Below, one piece after another: positions 53,839 to 63,422 of a stretch of DNA of 64,000 bases. A program made the translations under genes and the position numbers. Origin of the DNA: an uncultured Paludibacter sp. (GTDB lineage: Bacteria; Bacteroidota; Bacteroidia; Bacteroidales; Paludibacteraceae); contig CALCBD010000032.1 of the NCBI GenBank assembly GCA_937897985.1, positions 1 to 64,000 on the forward strand, read 5' to 3'. The notes below the pieces were generated by a model that worked only from the letters and a program-made list of their open reading frames with translations, was not told the origin of the DNA and searched no databases. Within the stretch, counting starts at the first letter, position 1, and the number at the start of each line of letters is the position of its first letter.

Positions 53839-56800
53839 ATGAAAAAAATATTGTTTATTCTTTTGCTGATAACATTCAGCCATGGTTCCGTCCCGGCGCA
53901 GCAAACCCTCATTTATACCCATCAGGATGTGCTTTTCAATCAGGGACGTGAGCTTTTCAACCAGAGAAAGTTTACTGCATCGACCCGCAGTTTTGAGCAA
54001 TTTCTCGAAACAGCAGATATAACTAAGGCAGGTCAGATTCAGGAAGCGGAATATTATCTGGCTGCCAATGCTTACGAATTAAGACTTGATAATGCTGAAC
54101 AGAAACTGAATAATTATCTCCTGAAATATCCCAATACTCCTTTTTTCGATCATACAGCCCTGATGCTCGGAATGTTACAGTACGAAGCAAAAAAGTACGA
54201 AGCTGCTCTCAGGTATTTTGAAAAGCTGAAGCCGGAGCATCTTGGTTTCAGAGAACGTACCGGTTATATGTTTTGCAAAGGCTATGCTTCGCTCGAAACC
54301 AAAAACTATCAGCAGGCTTTGACTTTGTTCAGGACGTTGAAGGATATGAAAACCCGATACGATTTGTCGGCTACTTATTATTATGCTTATTGTGAATATA
54401 TACTCGGAAATTATAATGCTGCTTTGCCCCTGTTTCTGAAAATTGAAAATCATCCTGATTACAAAAATATTGTACCATATTATATCATTCAGATTTATTA
54501 TGCTCATAAAGAGTACGATAAGCTCTACGAGCGGGCTGAGGTGCTGCTGCGGAACAACCCCGAAAATAAAAGCAATGCCGAGATTTACCGCATTATGGGC
54601 GAAATTGCTTACGGTAAAAATGAATTTGCAAAGGCAATTGGTTATTTTAAGGATTATGAGCGGATTACCACACAGGTTTTACGCAACGATATGTATCTGA
54701 TGGGTTTATGTTATTATAATACAGCTGCCTATTCAAATGCTGTTATTTATTTGTCCAAAGCAACTACCGAAGCAGATGAAATGACCGAAAATGCCTATCT
54801 GCATCTGGGAAATGCTTATGTCAGACTGAATGATAAAACCAATGCCCGCATGGCTTTCGAAGCAGCTCTTCGAACCGGATTCAACAAAACCATACGAGAG
54901 GAAGCTCTTTATAATTATGCGCTTACCACTTACGAAACAACAACGGCTTTCGGTGAATCCATTAAAGCCTTCGAACAGTTTCTGAGCGAATTTCCCGATT
55001 CGAAATATATCGACAATGCTTATGATTATTTGGCCACTGTATACATGACTTCAAAAAACTATGAAGCTGCATACCAATCAATTATCAGGATTAAAAATCC
55101 AACTGCAAAACTCAGGGAAACCAAACAGTACCTGTTGTATCAGCTTGGCACAGAGGCTTTTGCTCAAAACAATCATGCTAAAGCCATTGACTATTTCAGT
55201 CTTGCACTTCAGAGTCCGGCGTCCGGAAAGTATACTGCTGAAAGCTATTACTGGCGCTCCGAGAGTTATTTTCGTCTCAACCAATCGGATAAAAGTATTG
55301 CCGATTTGAAACAGTTTTTTGCAAGCCCTGCTGCTAAATCGAGCGTGAACTATAACATTGCAAACTATGCACTGGCTTATGCTTATTTTTCGAAAAAGAA
55401 TTATAATGAAGCTCTCAACTGGTTTCTGAAGTACATCGATCTGGAAAATAATACATCGGTCACCACTTTTTCGGATGCACTCAACCGGACCGGTGATTGC
55501 TATTTCAATGCACGTAACTTTGCAAAGGCAGAATCCTGCTATACCAGGGCAGCTTCGCTGAGTCCAAATACAGGTGATTATGCTGTTTTCCAGAGTGCTT
55601 ATGTTGCCGGCCTGCAAAAAAATTATACTACCAAAATCAGCCGGCTCGAAAATCTGATTGCAACCTATCCGAAATCGGAGTACATTGATGATGCACTTTA
55701 CGAAATCGGACGTGCATATCTGATGCTTGAAAATGATGCCAAAGCAATTTCTACCTATCAAAGACTTTTGAGTTTGCAACCTAACAGTAATCAGGCCCGG
55801 AAAGCTGCGCTCGAAACAGGAATGATTTATTTCAACGAAAACAACCTCGATCAGGCAATTACGGCATACAAAAACGTGATTTCGTCATATCCGGGTTCGG
55901 AGGAAGCAAAGACTGCACTTGAAAGTCTGGAGTCGGTTTATGTGGAGAAAAATGATGTCGCTGCTTATCTCGCTTATACCAAATCGTTGAATATGAGTAT
56001 TGCATCGAATACAGTAAGTCACGAAGATTCCATTTCGTATATAGCCGCCGAACGCCAGTACATGAATGCCAATTATCCGCAGGCCATTACAGGTCTGAGG
56101 TCGTATCTGAACAATTACTGTGCTGGTGGACGGTATTGTCTGATTGCTCAGTATTACCTGGCTGATAGTTATTATCGGACCAACGATAAGCTTAATGCAC
56201 TTTCGGCTTTTCAGGCGGTGCTTCTGATTGCCGGTAATCAGTATATTAAAGAATCGACCACCCGTTGTGCCGAAATAACTTACGATCAGAAGGATTTTAA
56301 CATGTCAATGCAGTATTTTAAACAGTTACAATACCTGGCACAAACTACTGAAGACCGCAATATAGCACGTCTGGGAATTTTAAGATGCAGCTTTTTCCTG
56401 AACGACCATCAAAACACTTTGAATATTGCGAATGAAATTATCAACGATCCTAAATCGAACTCCGAAGTGATTTCCGAAGCGCAATATAACCGCGCAAAAG
56501 CTTACATTGCAATGAATCAGCAAAATCCGGCTATCGCCGACCTGAAAGTGCTTTCGGCCGATACAAGGACTTCGATAGGGGCTGAAGCAAAATATTTACT
56601 TGCAAATGTTTATTTCGAACAGGGAAAATTGACGGATGCAGAAAAAGAAGTAAACGATTTTGCCAAAAAGAATACACCTTACCAGTTCTGGCTGGCACGT
56701 AGTTTTGTTTTGCTGGCTGATATTTATGTCAAGCAAAACAATGATTTTCAGGCAAAACAATACCTGCTGAGTTTACAAAAAAACTATACTACCGCTGATG

Positions 56801-56874
56801 AAATTCAAACATTGATAACAGAAAGGCTAAATGCCATCACCCTGCGTGAAAATCAGAAAGTGACTAATTTCTGA
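53839..56874 (+). CDS. Large periplasmic TPR-repeat protein
   Basis: 1011 residues from ATG 53839, which begins the signal peptide MKKILFILLLITFSHGS (the TTG at 53794 is rejected). The mature protein is almost wholly TPR units (ALRYFEKLKPEHLGFRER, AIGYFKDYERITTQVLRNDM, AIDYFSLALQSPASGKYTAE), with YbgF-like spacing. 43 nt upstream of an outer-membrane barrel gene; the pair recurs in Bacteroidota as far as I recall and probably forms a periplasm-to-outer-membrane complex. Confidence 0.9.
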   Translation: MKKILFILLLITFSHGSVPAQQTLIYTHQDVLFNQGRELFNQRKFTASTRSFEQFLETADITKAGQIQEAEYYLAANAYELRLDNAEQKLNNYLLKYPNTPFFDHTALMLGMLQYEAKKYEAALRYFEKLKPEHLGFRERTGYMFCKGYASLETKNYQQALTLFRTLKDMKTRYDLSATYYYAYCEYILGNYNAALPLFLKIENHPDYKNIVPYYIIQIYYAHKEYDKLYERAEVLLRNNPENKSNAEIYRIMGEIAYGKNEFAKAIGYFKDYERITTQVLRNDMYLMGLCYYNTAAYSNAVIYLSKATTEADEMTENAYLHLGNAYVRLNDKTNARMAFEAALRTGFNKTIREEALYNYALTTYETTTAFGESIKAFEQFLSEFPDSKYIDNAYDYLATVYMTSKNYEAAYQSIIRIKNPTAKLRETKQYLLYQLGTEAFAQNNHAKAIDYFSLALQSPASGKYTAESYYWRSESYFRLNQSDKSIADLKQFFASPAAKSSVNYNIANYALAYAYFSKKNYNEALNWFLKYIDLENNTSVTTFSDALNRTGDCYFNARNFAKAESCYTRAASLSPNTGDYAVFQSAYVAGLQKNYTTKISRLENLIATYPKSEYIDDALYEIGRAYLMLENDAKAISTYQRLLSLQPNSNQARKAALETGMIYFNENNLDQAITAYKNVISSYPGSEEAKTALESLESVYVEKNDVAAYLAYTKSLNMSIASNTVSHEDSISYIAAERQYMNANYPQAITGLRSYLNNYCAGGRYCLIAQYYLADSYYRTNDKLNALSAFQAVLLIAGNQYIKESTTRCAEITYDQKDFNMSMQYFKQLQYLAQTTEDRNIARLGILRCSFFLNDHQNTLNIANEIINDPKSNSEVISEAQYNRAKAYIAMNQQNPAIADLKVLSADTRTSIGAEAKYLLANVYFEQGKLTDAEKEVNDFAKKNTPYQFWLARSFVLLADIYVKQNNDFQAKQYLLSLQKNYTTADEIQTLITERLNAITLRENQKVTNF

Positions 56875-56917
56875 GCACAATGAAAGGTGTCATTTGTAAA
56901 AATAATATTATAAGTAA

Positions 56918-58690
56918 ATGAAAGCAATACAAAAATATATACTTCCGGCATTTATCACTATCGCGGCAATCAGCAGCGCTCAGACAGTCGATCAGAATGT
57001 AACCGTAGAACGCGAATACAAACCTGTCATTCAGGACGCAGGCAAAATAAATTCAGTACCTCAGGTTGTCGAACCAAATGTTGAGAAATCAGTTGCAAAT
57101 TATACGAACTTCAATTTTCCGCTTCCGGTGGGTCAGAATATTCAGACTTTAAGTGCCGCCGAACTGGAATTTCAAAGGCGCAAAAACCCAAACGGAGCCT
57201 TTGTCCGTATCGGAATTGGTAATTATCTGAACAATATGCTCGATTTTGCTTTACCGGTTCTGAAAAAAACCGATATGAAGCTCGATTTGAATCTGAATCA
57301 TCTGGCTACATTCAGCACTGAAGCTCATTCAACGACCAATGCTACATTGCGGTTTAATAATTTTTACAAAAATGCTGAAGTCTATGCGGGTGTGGGCGTT
57401 GGTTACGAGTATTTCAGGTACTATGGCGATCAGTTTAACCGGCTGGGTAAAGTGAGTGATCTGACAAACCTGACTACCGGTAATACGGCTTATTTCCGGG
57501 AATTAAATTTAGTCAGAATAAACCGAACTGCTCAAACATTGAAGCTTGACGACATTGTAAACGGACCGGACAATGACATTTTCAGCCGGATCAGGACTTA
57601 TGCCGGAATCAACTCTCTGCCACATAGTTCAGGACTCCGTTACAGAGCCGAACTGGCATATAATGTTTTTAATTCACGTAACGGACTGATTGAAAACGAT
57701 ATTCATACAAAAGCAGATTTAAGTTTACCGGAAGGGCAAAACAGAGCAGGGATAAATATTGAAATGCAAAACCTGATATATAAACCCAACAACGCAAATC
57801 CGCTAATCAATGCGTGGGATTCCTATACAGTTTTCAGTTTGAATCCTTATTACAGTATCGAAAATGACGACTGGAATCTTCGCATTGGTATAAAATCAGG
57901 TTTTTCGTTTGTACACGGACGACCATTCAATCCATCGCCTGATATTTATGCCGAGTGGAAGGCTGTACCTGAATGGTTGGCGTTATATACAGGTATAGGT
58001 GGCAGTTATCAGGTAAATACTCTTGATAATATGTTCAGGGAGAACAGGTTTCTGTTTTCCGATTTGAGGGTTAAAGATACATATACTCCTCTCGATGCCA
58101 CTTTGGGAATTAAGATTAAGCCGGTTTATAACCTGCTTTTGGATGCCTTTGTTAATTATCGTTCTATCGACAATCAGTATTTTTTTGTAAACAAGGACTA
58201 TGCTTATTCATTGATTTCATCAACTTCGCTTGGCTCGCCCGACGACTCTGTGGTTTATACCAATAAATTTAACGTGATTTACAGCAGTGCAAGTCTCCTG
58301 AGAATCGGAATAAGGGCAGGTTATAACATCAGGAGTCTGGTAAATGTAGAGTTGAAAGGCAGCTATAACAACTGGAAAGTGAATGACATTGCCATGGCCT
58401 GGAATAAACCGAAATTTGAATCCGATTTGTCGGTCGATGTGCGTCTAAACCGCAATCTGAACGTAACATCCAATGTTTTTTACGAAAGTGAACGTTTCGC
58501 CAAACTCGGTGATATGTCGTTCAGGATGAAGCCCAAACTCGATATTAATGTAGGAGTTTCCTACTCATATCTCGACTGGTTTACCATGTTTGCGAAAATA
58601 AATAATCTGATCAACAACAGATACGAAGAATTTTATGGCTACAGGGTTCAGGGAATGAACGTAATGGTGGGTGCAGCTTTTTCATTCTGA
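56918..58690 (+). CDS. Outer-membrane beta-barrel protein (TonB-receptor-like barrel without plug)
   Basis: 590 residues: signal peptide ending AISSAQ, a short TonB-box-like/N-terminal segment (VDQNVTVEREYKPVIQDAGK), no plug domain, then a barrel (GAFVRIGIGNYLNNMLDFAL ... INNLINNRYEEFYGYRVQGM NVMVGAAFSF) ending in Phe. It is cotranscribed with the TPR protein. Transport function is uncertain because the plug is absent. Confidence 0.82.
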   Translation: MKAIQKYILPAFITIAAISSAQTVDQNVTVEREYKPVIQDAGKINSVPQVVEPNVEKSVANYTNFNFPLPVGQNIQTLSAAELEFQRRKNPNGAFVRIGIGNYLNNMLDFALPVLKKTDMKLDLNLNHLATFSTEAHSTTNATLRFNNFYKNAEVYAGVGVGYEYFRYYGDQFNRLGKVSDLTNLTTGNTAYFRELNLVRINRTAQTLKLDDIVNGPDNDIFSRIRTYAGINSLPHSSGLRYRAELAYNVFNSRNGLIENDIHTKADLSLPEGQNRAGINIEMQNLIYKPNNANPLINAWDSYTVFSLNPYYSIENDDWNLRIGIKSGFSFVHGRPFNPSPDIYAEWKAVPEWLALYTGIGGSYQVNTLDNMFRENRFLFSDLRVKDTYTPLDATLGIKIKPVYNLLLDAFVNYRSIDNQYFFVNKDYAYSLISSTSLGSPDDSVVYTNKFNVIYSSASLLRIGIRAGYNIRSLVNVELKGSYNNWKVNDIAMAWNKPKFESDLSVDVRLNRNLNVTSNVFYESERFAKLGDMSFRMKPKLDINVGVSYSYLDWFTMFAKINNLINNRYEEFYGYRVQGMNVMVGAAFSF

Positions 58691-58999
58691 CGACCGGTAA
58701 AGAGTATCAGAAATTTTAAAACAGAGTAATATTTAGTGGAAAAGAAGGACTTTTACTGATTATGTTTTCTCCGAAAACAACAGATTTTTAAGTATCATAA
58801 GGGAAATACATTTCGGTTTGTCGAAAAATCCGGTTTAAATCCGTGCCTAATTTTCAGTACGAAACTGCTATATCCGTTAAATCCGCATTCCTGTTTCTTC
58901 CTTTTTTTTATCGGCAGCTATTGTTTGATGTTTAACAATATATATAAAATTTAAATTTACACCTGTGCATCTTTGCGCAGGATTAAATTTCCCGTCATA
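58691..58999. other. Intergenic, 309 nt, convergent genes
   Basis: No gene seen. An AAATCCGTGCC stretch near 58840 resembles the half-sites around 47432-47514. No clear terminator. Confidence 0.4.
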
Positions 59000-59488
59000 T
59001 TAAATTTTCAAAATTCCTTCGAGTACATCAAAAACGATGGGGCAGGTCGAAGCATTTTTTACCGATAGTTTATAAATCTGATAAAATTTTTTACGATCGG
59101 TGTGAGGATATTCCCGACAGGCTTTGGGACGGGATTCGTAAATTGAGCAATAATTATCGTTACCCAGAAAAGGACAGGGCATCGTTTTAAAAACCAGATC
59201 ACCATCTTCATCAATTCTTAAGTACGTGTTAATCAGCTCTGATTGTTTGATGCGTAAGGCTTTGGACATCCGTTCCACATCCTTGTCGGTGATGCGTGGG
59301 CCAAGGGTCCGGCAGCAATTTCCACATTCGAGGCAGTTAATTTTTGCCGAGATGCGATCGTGTAAATCATGAATTTGCAGGTCGGCTGACTCGATTTTCT
59401 TTTTGTTTTTGTTAAAAAAACGAATCCATTCAGCTTCTTTTTTCGATGCAACAACTGCTAAAAAAGTATAATCAAATCGGTTATACAT
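59000..59488 (-). CDS. YkgJ-family cysteine-cluster protein
   Basis: 162 residues. The cysteine cluster CLECGNCC (about 54-61), then CPFLGNDNYCSIYESRPKAC and a late TCPIV define the zinc/iron-chelating YkgJ family. Function unknown, possibly metal-cluster binding. A minus-7 box TACTTTTG on the minus strand at 59523-59516 lies 28 nt upstream; the divergent gene at 59615 has its own box at 59575. Confidence 0.85.
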   Translation of the reverse strand: MYNRFDYTFLAVVASKKEAEWIRFFNKNKKKIESADLQIHDLHDRISAKINCLECGNCCRTLGPRITDKDVERMSKALRIKQSELINTYLRIDEDGDLVFKTMPCPFLGNDNYCSIYESRPKACREYPHTDRKKFYQIYKLSVKNASTCPIVFDVLEGILKI

Positions 59489-59574
59489 GTCTGATTTCTA
59501 TTAATTTTAAGATTACAAAAGTAACAAAACAGCGTTTAAAGTCAAAAAAATTATCAAGTTATTCAAAAAAGACT

Positions 59575-59582
59575 TATCTTTG
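59575..59582 (+). promoter_or_regulatory. Minus-7 box of the serine palmitoyltransferase gene
   Basis: TATCTTTG, 33 nt before the ATG at 59615. Confidence 0.55.
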
Positions 59583-59614
59583 CAGCCGTTTTATTTACTA
59601 ATACCATATAAACA

Positions 59615-60802
59615 ATGAGTCTATTAAGTAATGTATTGGGACAATTTGATACGCCCCAGAAGATTAAAGATTTGGGACTTTATCCATATTTTCGCCCCAT
59701 AGAATCGGACCAGGACACAATAGTAAAAATAAAAGACAAGCCTGTTTTGATGTTTGGTTCGAACAGTTATTTAGGATTAACCAACCATCCGGCTCTTAAA
59801 GAAGGCGCCATTAAAGCAATTGAAAAATACGGAACCGGATGCGCCGGATCCAGGTTTTTAAACGGAACTTTAGATATCCATGTAGAACTGGAAGAACGCC
59901 TTGCCCGCCTTGTGCATAAAGAAGCTGCATTGGTTTATGCCACTGGTTTTATGGTAAACTCCGGGGTTGTGCCCTGTCTTACCGGACGCGAAGATTACCT
60001 GATTTACGACGAATTTGATCATGCCTCTATCATCGAAGGTAAACGGCTTACTTTCTCCAAACAGCTGAAATATAAGCACAACGACATGGTTTCGTTGGAA
60101 AAAATATTAAAAAAATGCGAACCTGACAAAATGAAACTCATTGTAACCGATGGTGTTTTCAGTATGGAAGGTGATGTTGCAAAACTGCCTGAAATAGTTG
60201 AATTAGCCAAAAAATACAATGCATCAATAATGGTAGACGAAGCTCATTCACTCGGAGTTTTCGGGGCTACCGGTGCAGGTGTTTGCGAATATTTCGGTGC
60301 ATCGGACGATGTGGATTTAATCATGGGTACATTCAGCAAATCGCTGGGTACGATTGGTGGTTTTGTTGCTGCGGATAAGAATATTATCAACTACCTGATG
60401 CACAATTCACGAACTTTGATTTTCAGTGCATCAATTACACCTGCATCAACCGGATGTGTGTTGGCTGCACTGGATGTGATGGAAAAAGAAACCTGGCGCA
60501 AAGATGCTCTCTGGGCAAACACAGCAAGAGCAAAAGCGGGATTCTTAAAATCAGGATTTGAAATCGGACATACCGAAACTCCGATTATTCCTCTGTATGT
60601 AAGGGATAACATGAAAACCTTTCAACTGACCCGCATGCTGATGGACGATGGTGTTTTTGTTAATCCGGTGGTTTCACCTGCGGTTCGTTCCGAAGATTCG
60701 CTGATCCGCTATTCGCTGATGGCAACACATACTTTTGAGCAAATCGATGAGTCAGTAGAAAAGATTACAAAGGTTGCACGTGAATTAAAAATTATTGAAT
60801 AA
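59615..60802 (+). CDS. Serine palmitoyltransferase-like alpha-oxoamine synthase
   Basis: 395 residues, the length of bacterial serine palmitoyltransferases. PLP site: H136 stacking (DEFDHASI), D208/H211 (VDEAHSLG), Lys242 Schiff base (GTFSKSLGTIGG), and GTGCAGSRFLNGT near 73-85. In Bacteroidales this enzyme condenses serine with palmitoyl-CoA for sphingolipid synthesis. 2-Amino-3-ketobutyrate-CoA ligase and 8-amino-7-oxononanoate synthase are the alternatives; overall sequence and stand-alone context favour the sphingolipid enzyme. Confidence 0.88.
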   Translation: MSLLSNVLGQFDTPQKIKDLGLYPYFRPIESDQDTIVKIKDKPVLMFGSNSYLGLTNHPALKEGAIKAIEKYGTGCAGSRFLNGTLDIHVELEERLARLVHKEAALVYATGFMVNSGVVPCLTGREDYLIYDEFDHASIIEGKRLTFSKQLKYKHNDMVSLEKILKKCEPDKMKLIVTDGVFSMEGDVAKLPEIVELAKKYNASIMVDEAHSLGVFGATGAGVCEYFGASDDVDLIMGTFSKSLGTIGGFVAADKNIINYLMHNSRTLIFSASITPASTGCVLAALDVMEKETWRKDALWANTARAKAGFLKSGFEIGHTETPIIPLYVRDNMKTFQLTRMLMDDGVFVNPVVSPAVRSEDSLIRYSLMATHTFEQIDESVEKITKVARELKIIE

Positions 60803-60835
60803 TAACCACACAACAATTTGGTTTAAAAATAGATT

Positions 60836-60874
60836 AGAATAGAACAAATCTGGAAAACAGATGGGTTCTATTCT
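60836..60874 (+). terminator. Terminator after the serine palmitoyltransferase gene
   Basis: Perfect 10-bp stem AGAATAGAAC (60836-60845) with GTTCTATTCT (60865-60874), then TTTGTTTGT. Confidence 0.75.
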
Positions 60875-60982
60875 TTGTTTGTATATTGGAGCTTTTCGTT
60901 TGGTTAATTCAGTTTCAGGATTTGAAACCGACATAACGATTCACTTCATGAAATAAAAACTTTCCTTTTAAAAAAAATAAAA

Positions 60983-62599
60983 ATGATTACTGTATCAAAT
61001 CTTGCCATTCAGTTTGGCAAACGGGTTCTGTTCTCTGATGTAAATTTAAAGTTTACAGCAGGGAATTGTTATGGCATCATAGGTGCAAACGGAGCAGGTA
61101 AATCAACCCTGATTCGTATGTTAAGCGGTGATATTGACCCGACCAGAGGAACTGTTCAGTTCGGGCATGGCGAAAGACTTTCGGTATTAAAACAGGATCA
61201 CTTCGAATTCGACCGGTTTACTGTGCTCGATACCGTGATGATGGGACACGATGTGCTCTGGAAAATCAAGGAAGAAAAGGACGCAATTTACCTGAAAGAA
61301 GATTTCACGGATGCAGATGGAATAAGAGCATCGGAGCTCGAAGATAAATTTTCTGAAATGAATGGCTGGAATGCCGAAAGCGATGCTGCTTCCTTACTCA
61401 GTGGTCTCGGCATCAAAGAAGATCTTCATTATCAGTTGATGAGTGAACTGAGTGGGATGGAAAAAGTCCGGGTGTTGCTTGCCCGTGCATTATTCGGCAA
61501 ACCTGATAACCTCTTACTCGATGAACCAACCAACGACCTTGATGTTGATACGGTAATGTGGCTCGAAAATTACTTAGCCAACTACGAAAATACTGTACTT
61601 GTTGTCTCTCACGACCGTCACTTCCTCGATGCTGTAAGCACGCATACTGTTGATATCGACTTTGGGAAAGTACAGCTGTTTGCAGGAAATTATTCGTTCT
61701 GGTACGAATCGAGTCAGTTAGCATTGCGCCAACAGCAGAACCAGAACAAGAAAGCCGATGAGAAACGCAAGGAACTGGAAGAATTTATTCGCCGCTTCAG
61801 TGCCAATGTGGCTAAATCAAAACAGGCAACAAGCCGTAAAAAAATGCTCGAAAAACTCAATGTCGAAGAAATCCAGCCTTCCACACGTAAATATCCCGGC
61901 ATTATTTTTACCCCCGACCGTGAACCGGGCAATATGGTGCTCGAAATTGCGGGATTGGGCAAAACCCTTGATGATGGAACGGTGCTTTTCAAAGATGTGA
62001 ATTTCAATGTCGAAAAGAATGACAAAATTGTGTTTCTGTCACGCGACCCGCGGGCGATGACCGCTTTTTTCGAAATTATCAATGGTCACGACAGGAAACA
62101 CGAAGGTACCTACAACTGGGGTGTCACTATAACTCATGCTTATCTGCCGCTCGATAATTCGGAATTTTTTAATACAGATCTGAATCTGGTAGAGTGGTTG
62201 AGTCAATACTCCGATGATACCCTCGAATCCTTTATCCGGGGATATTTGGGCAAAATGCTTTTCACCGGCGAAGAGATTTACAAAAAAGCAAGTGTGCTTT
62301 CGGGAGGTGAAAAGATGCGTTGTATGATTGCCAGAATGATGCTCAGAAATGCCAATGTGATGGTGCTTGATTCGCCGGCTAACCACCTCGATCTGGAGTC
62401 GATTCAGGCGTTCAACAACACGCTTGTCAATTTCAAAGGGAATGTGTTGATGTCGTCGCACGACCGTGAGTTTATTCAGACCGTTTGTAACCGAATCATT
62501 GAACTTACACCCCGTGGCATAATCGATAAACAAATGGATTATGACGATTATGTAACTTCAGAAGAAATTAAAGCTACCCGCGAAAGACTCTATAAATAA
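60983..62599 (+). CDS. ABC-F family ATPase (YbiT-like) with degenerate second ATP site
   Basis: 538 residues, two ABC domains joined by the ABC-F linker (about 245-300), no membrane domain. Domain 1 is intact: Walker A GANGAGKST (34-42), signature ELSGMEKVR (155-163), Walker B LLLDEPTNDLD with Glu181. Domain 2 keeps the signature VLSGGEKMR (438-446), but the Walker A region reads FLSRDPRAMTAF (351-362), with no GKS/T, and Walker B reads VMVLDSPANHLD (459-470), with Ser464 in place of the catalytic Glu. ABC-F proteins act on ribosomes. A strong terminator follows. Confidence 0.92.
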   Translation: MITVSNLAIQFGKRVLFSDVNLKFTAGNCYGIIGANGAGKSTLIRMLSGDIDPTRGTVQFGHGERLSVLKQDHFEFDRFTVLDTVMMGHDVLWKIKEEKDAIYLKEDFTDADGIRASELEDKFSEMNGWNAESDAASLLSGLGIKEDLHYQLMSELSGMEKVRVLLARALFGKPDNLLLDEPTNDLDVDTVMWLENYLANYENTVLVVSHDRHFLDAVSTHTVDIDFGKVQLFAGNYSFWYESSQLALRQQQNQNKKADEKRKELEEFIRRFSANVAKSKQATSRKKMLEKLNVEEIQPSTRKYPGIIFTPDREPGNMVLEIAGLGKTLDDGTVLFKDVNFNVEKNDKIVFLSRDPRAMTAFFEIINGHDRKHEGTYNWGVTITHAYLPLDNSEFFNTDLNLVEWLSQYSDDTLESFIRGYLGKMLFTGEEIYKKASVLSGGEKMRCMIARMMLRNANVMVLDSPANHLDLESIQAFNNTLVNFKGNVLMSSHDREFIQTVCNRIIELTPRGIIDKQMDYDDYVTSEEIKATRERLYK

Positions 62600-62614
62600 T
62601 ACATATCTTCATTG

Positions 62615-62658
62615 AACCAGAAGACCTTGCAGGCAAATGTCTGCAAGGTCTTCTGGTT
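62615..62658 (+). terminator. Terminator after the ABC-F gene
   Basis: Perfect 18-bp stem (62615-62632 with 62641-62658) with an 8-nt loop. Confidence 0.85.
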
Positions 62659-62702
62659 TATTAGCATATACTTTTCTTGTCTTTAACGATAAATTTGAAG
62701 GA

Positions 62703-62927
62703 TCAAAGTGCTACATCAAAGCTGTTTCTTACTTTCACATACTTTTTCTGTATGTTTGGAGATGTAGTTTGAATTTGTTTGGGTATCGTTTTTGAAAAAT
62801 CTTTTTCAATAAACTCAAGTTTGAAATTGTTAGGCAATTTTTCAATTTCTTCTTTATTATCTATCAGATAGTTGACAAAATCAAATGTCAGTCCAATATT
62901 TCTTTCTATGGTTTCTTTCTGTGTCAT
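62703..62927 (-). CDS. Small conserved protein (DUF5647-like)
   Basis: 74 residues. The N-terminal part (TIERNIGLTFDFVNYLIDN, then LPNNFKLEFI) resembles the DUF5647 family, which has no known function. It follows the next gene after one base (stop TAA, A, ATG on the minus strand), so the two are translationally linked. Short linked pairs of this kind can be toxin-antitoxin modules, but nothing in the sequence proves that. Confidence 0.7.
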   Translation of the reverse strand: MTQKETIERNIGLTFDFVNYLIDNKEEIEKLPNNFKLEFIEKDFSKTIPKQIQTTSPNIQKKYVKVRNSFDVAL

Positions 62928-62928
62928 T

Positions 62929-63252
62929 TTACATTTTATTTATTTTCTTAACATACCGTTCCTTGTACCATTCCCATCTATCTTTTAAATCCTGTTCTGC
63001 ATATTTCGAAGCATTTTTTAGTGAATCTATTTCGATTGATTTCTTTTCTTTGTCTCCATTGGGCAATAATACATCCCTGTGGAAAAAACCATGTGTACAA
63101 TCATAACGGACTATTGCTATCCAATTGTTTTTGATAAATGATTCGTATTGATACAAAACGTCAATTAACTCTCCATTCTCAGTTATAAGTCTAACTCTAA
63201 GTCGATTTAATTGTTGATTGTCTAAAAATACAGTGAATTCAATTTCTTTCAT
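62929..63252 (-). CDS. Small conserved protein upstream of the DUF5647-like gene
   Basis: 107 residues, family only vaguely recognised (DUF7718-like). Beta-rich N-terminus (EIEFTVFLDNQQLNRLRVRL) and a central IAIVRYDCTHGFFHRDVLLP with a Cys-x-His and HxxD motif, then a charged C-terminal helix (KNASKYAEQDLKDRWEWYKE). AT-rich. First gene of a two-gene unit. Confidence 0.65.
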   Translation of the reverse strand: MKEIEFTVFLDNQQLNRLRVRLITENGELIDVLYQYESFIKNNWIAIVRYDCTHGFFHRDVLLPNGDKEKKSIEIDSLKNASKYAEQDLKDRWEWYKERYVKKINKM

Positions 63253-63422
63253 TTAAGGTTAGATTTATAAAAGTATTGTATTGTTTGCCTACCTGAATAT
63301 CATTTGATTGCAAAGATATAAAATTGTTCTTTAATTTCAGCTAAAAAATTTAGCATTTGTTTTATAATAAAAATCGGATTAATAGATATTTAAAATTCAT
63401 TGAAATTGAATGTCATTTATAC

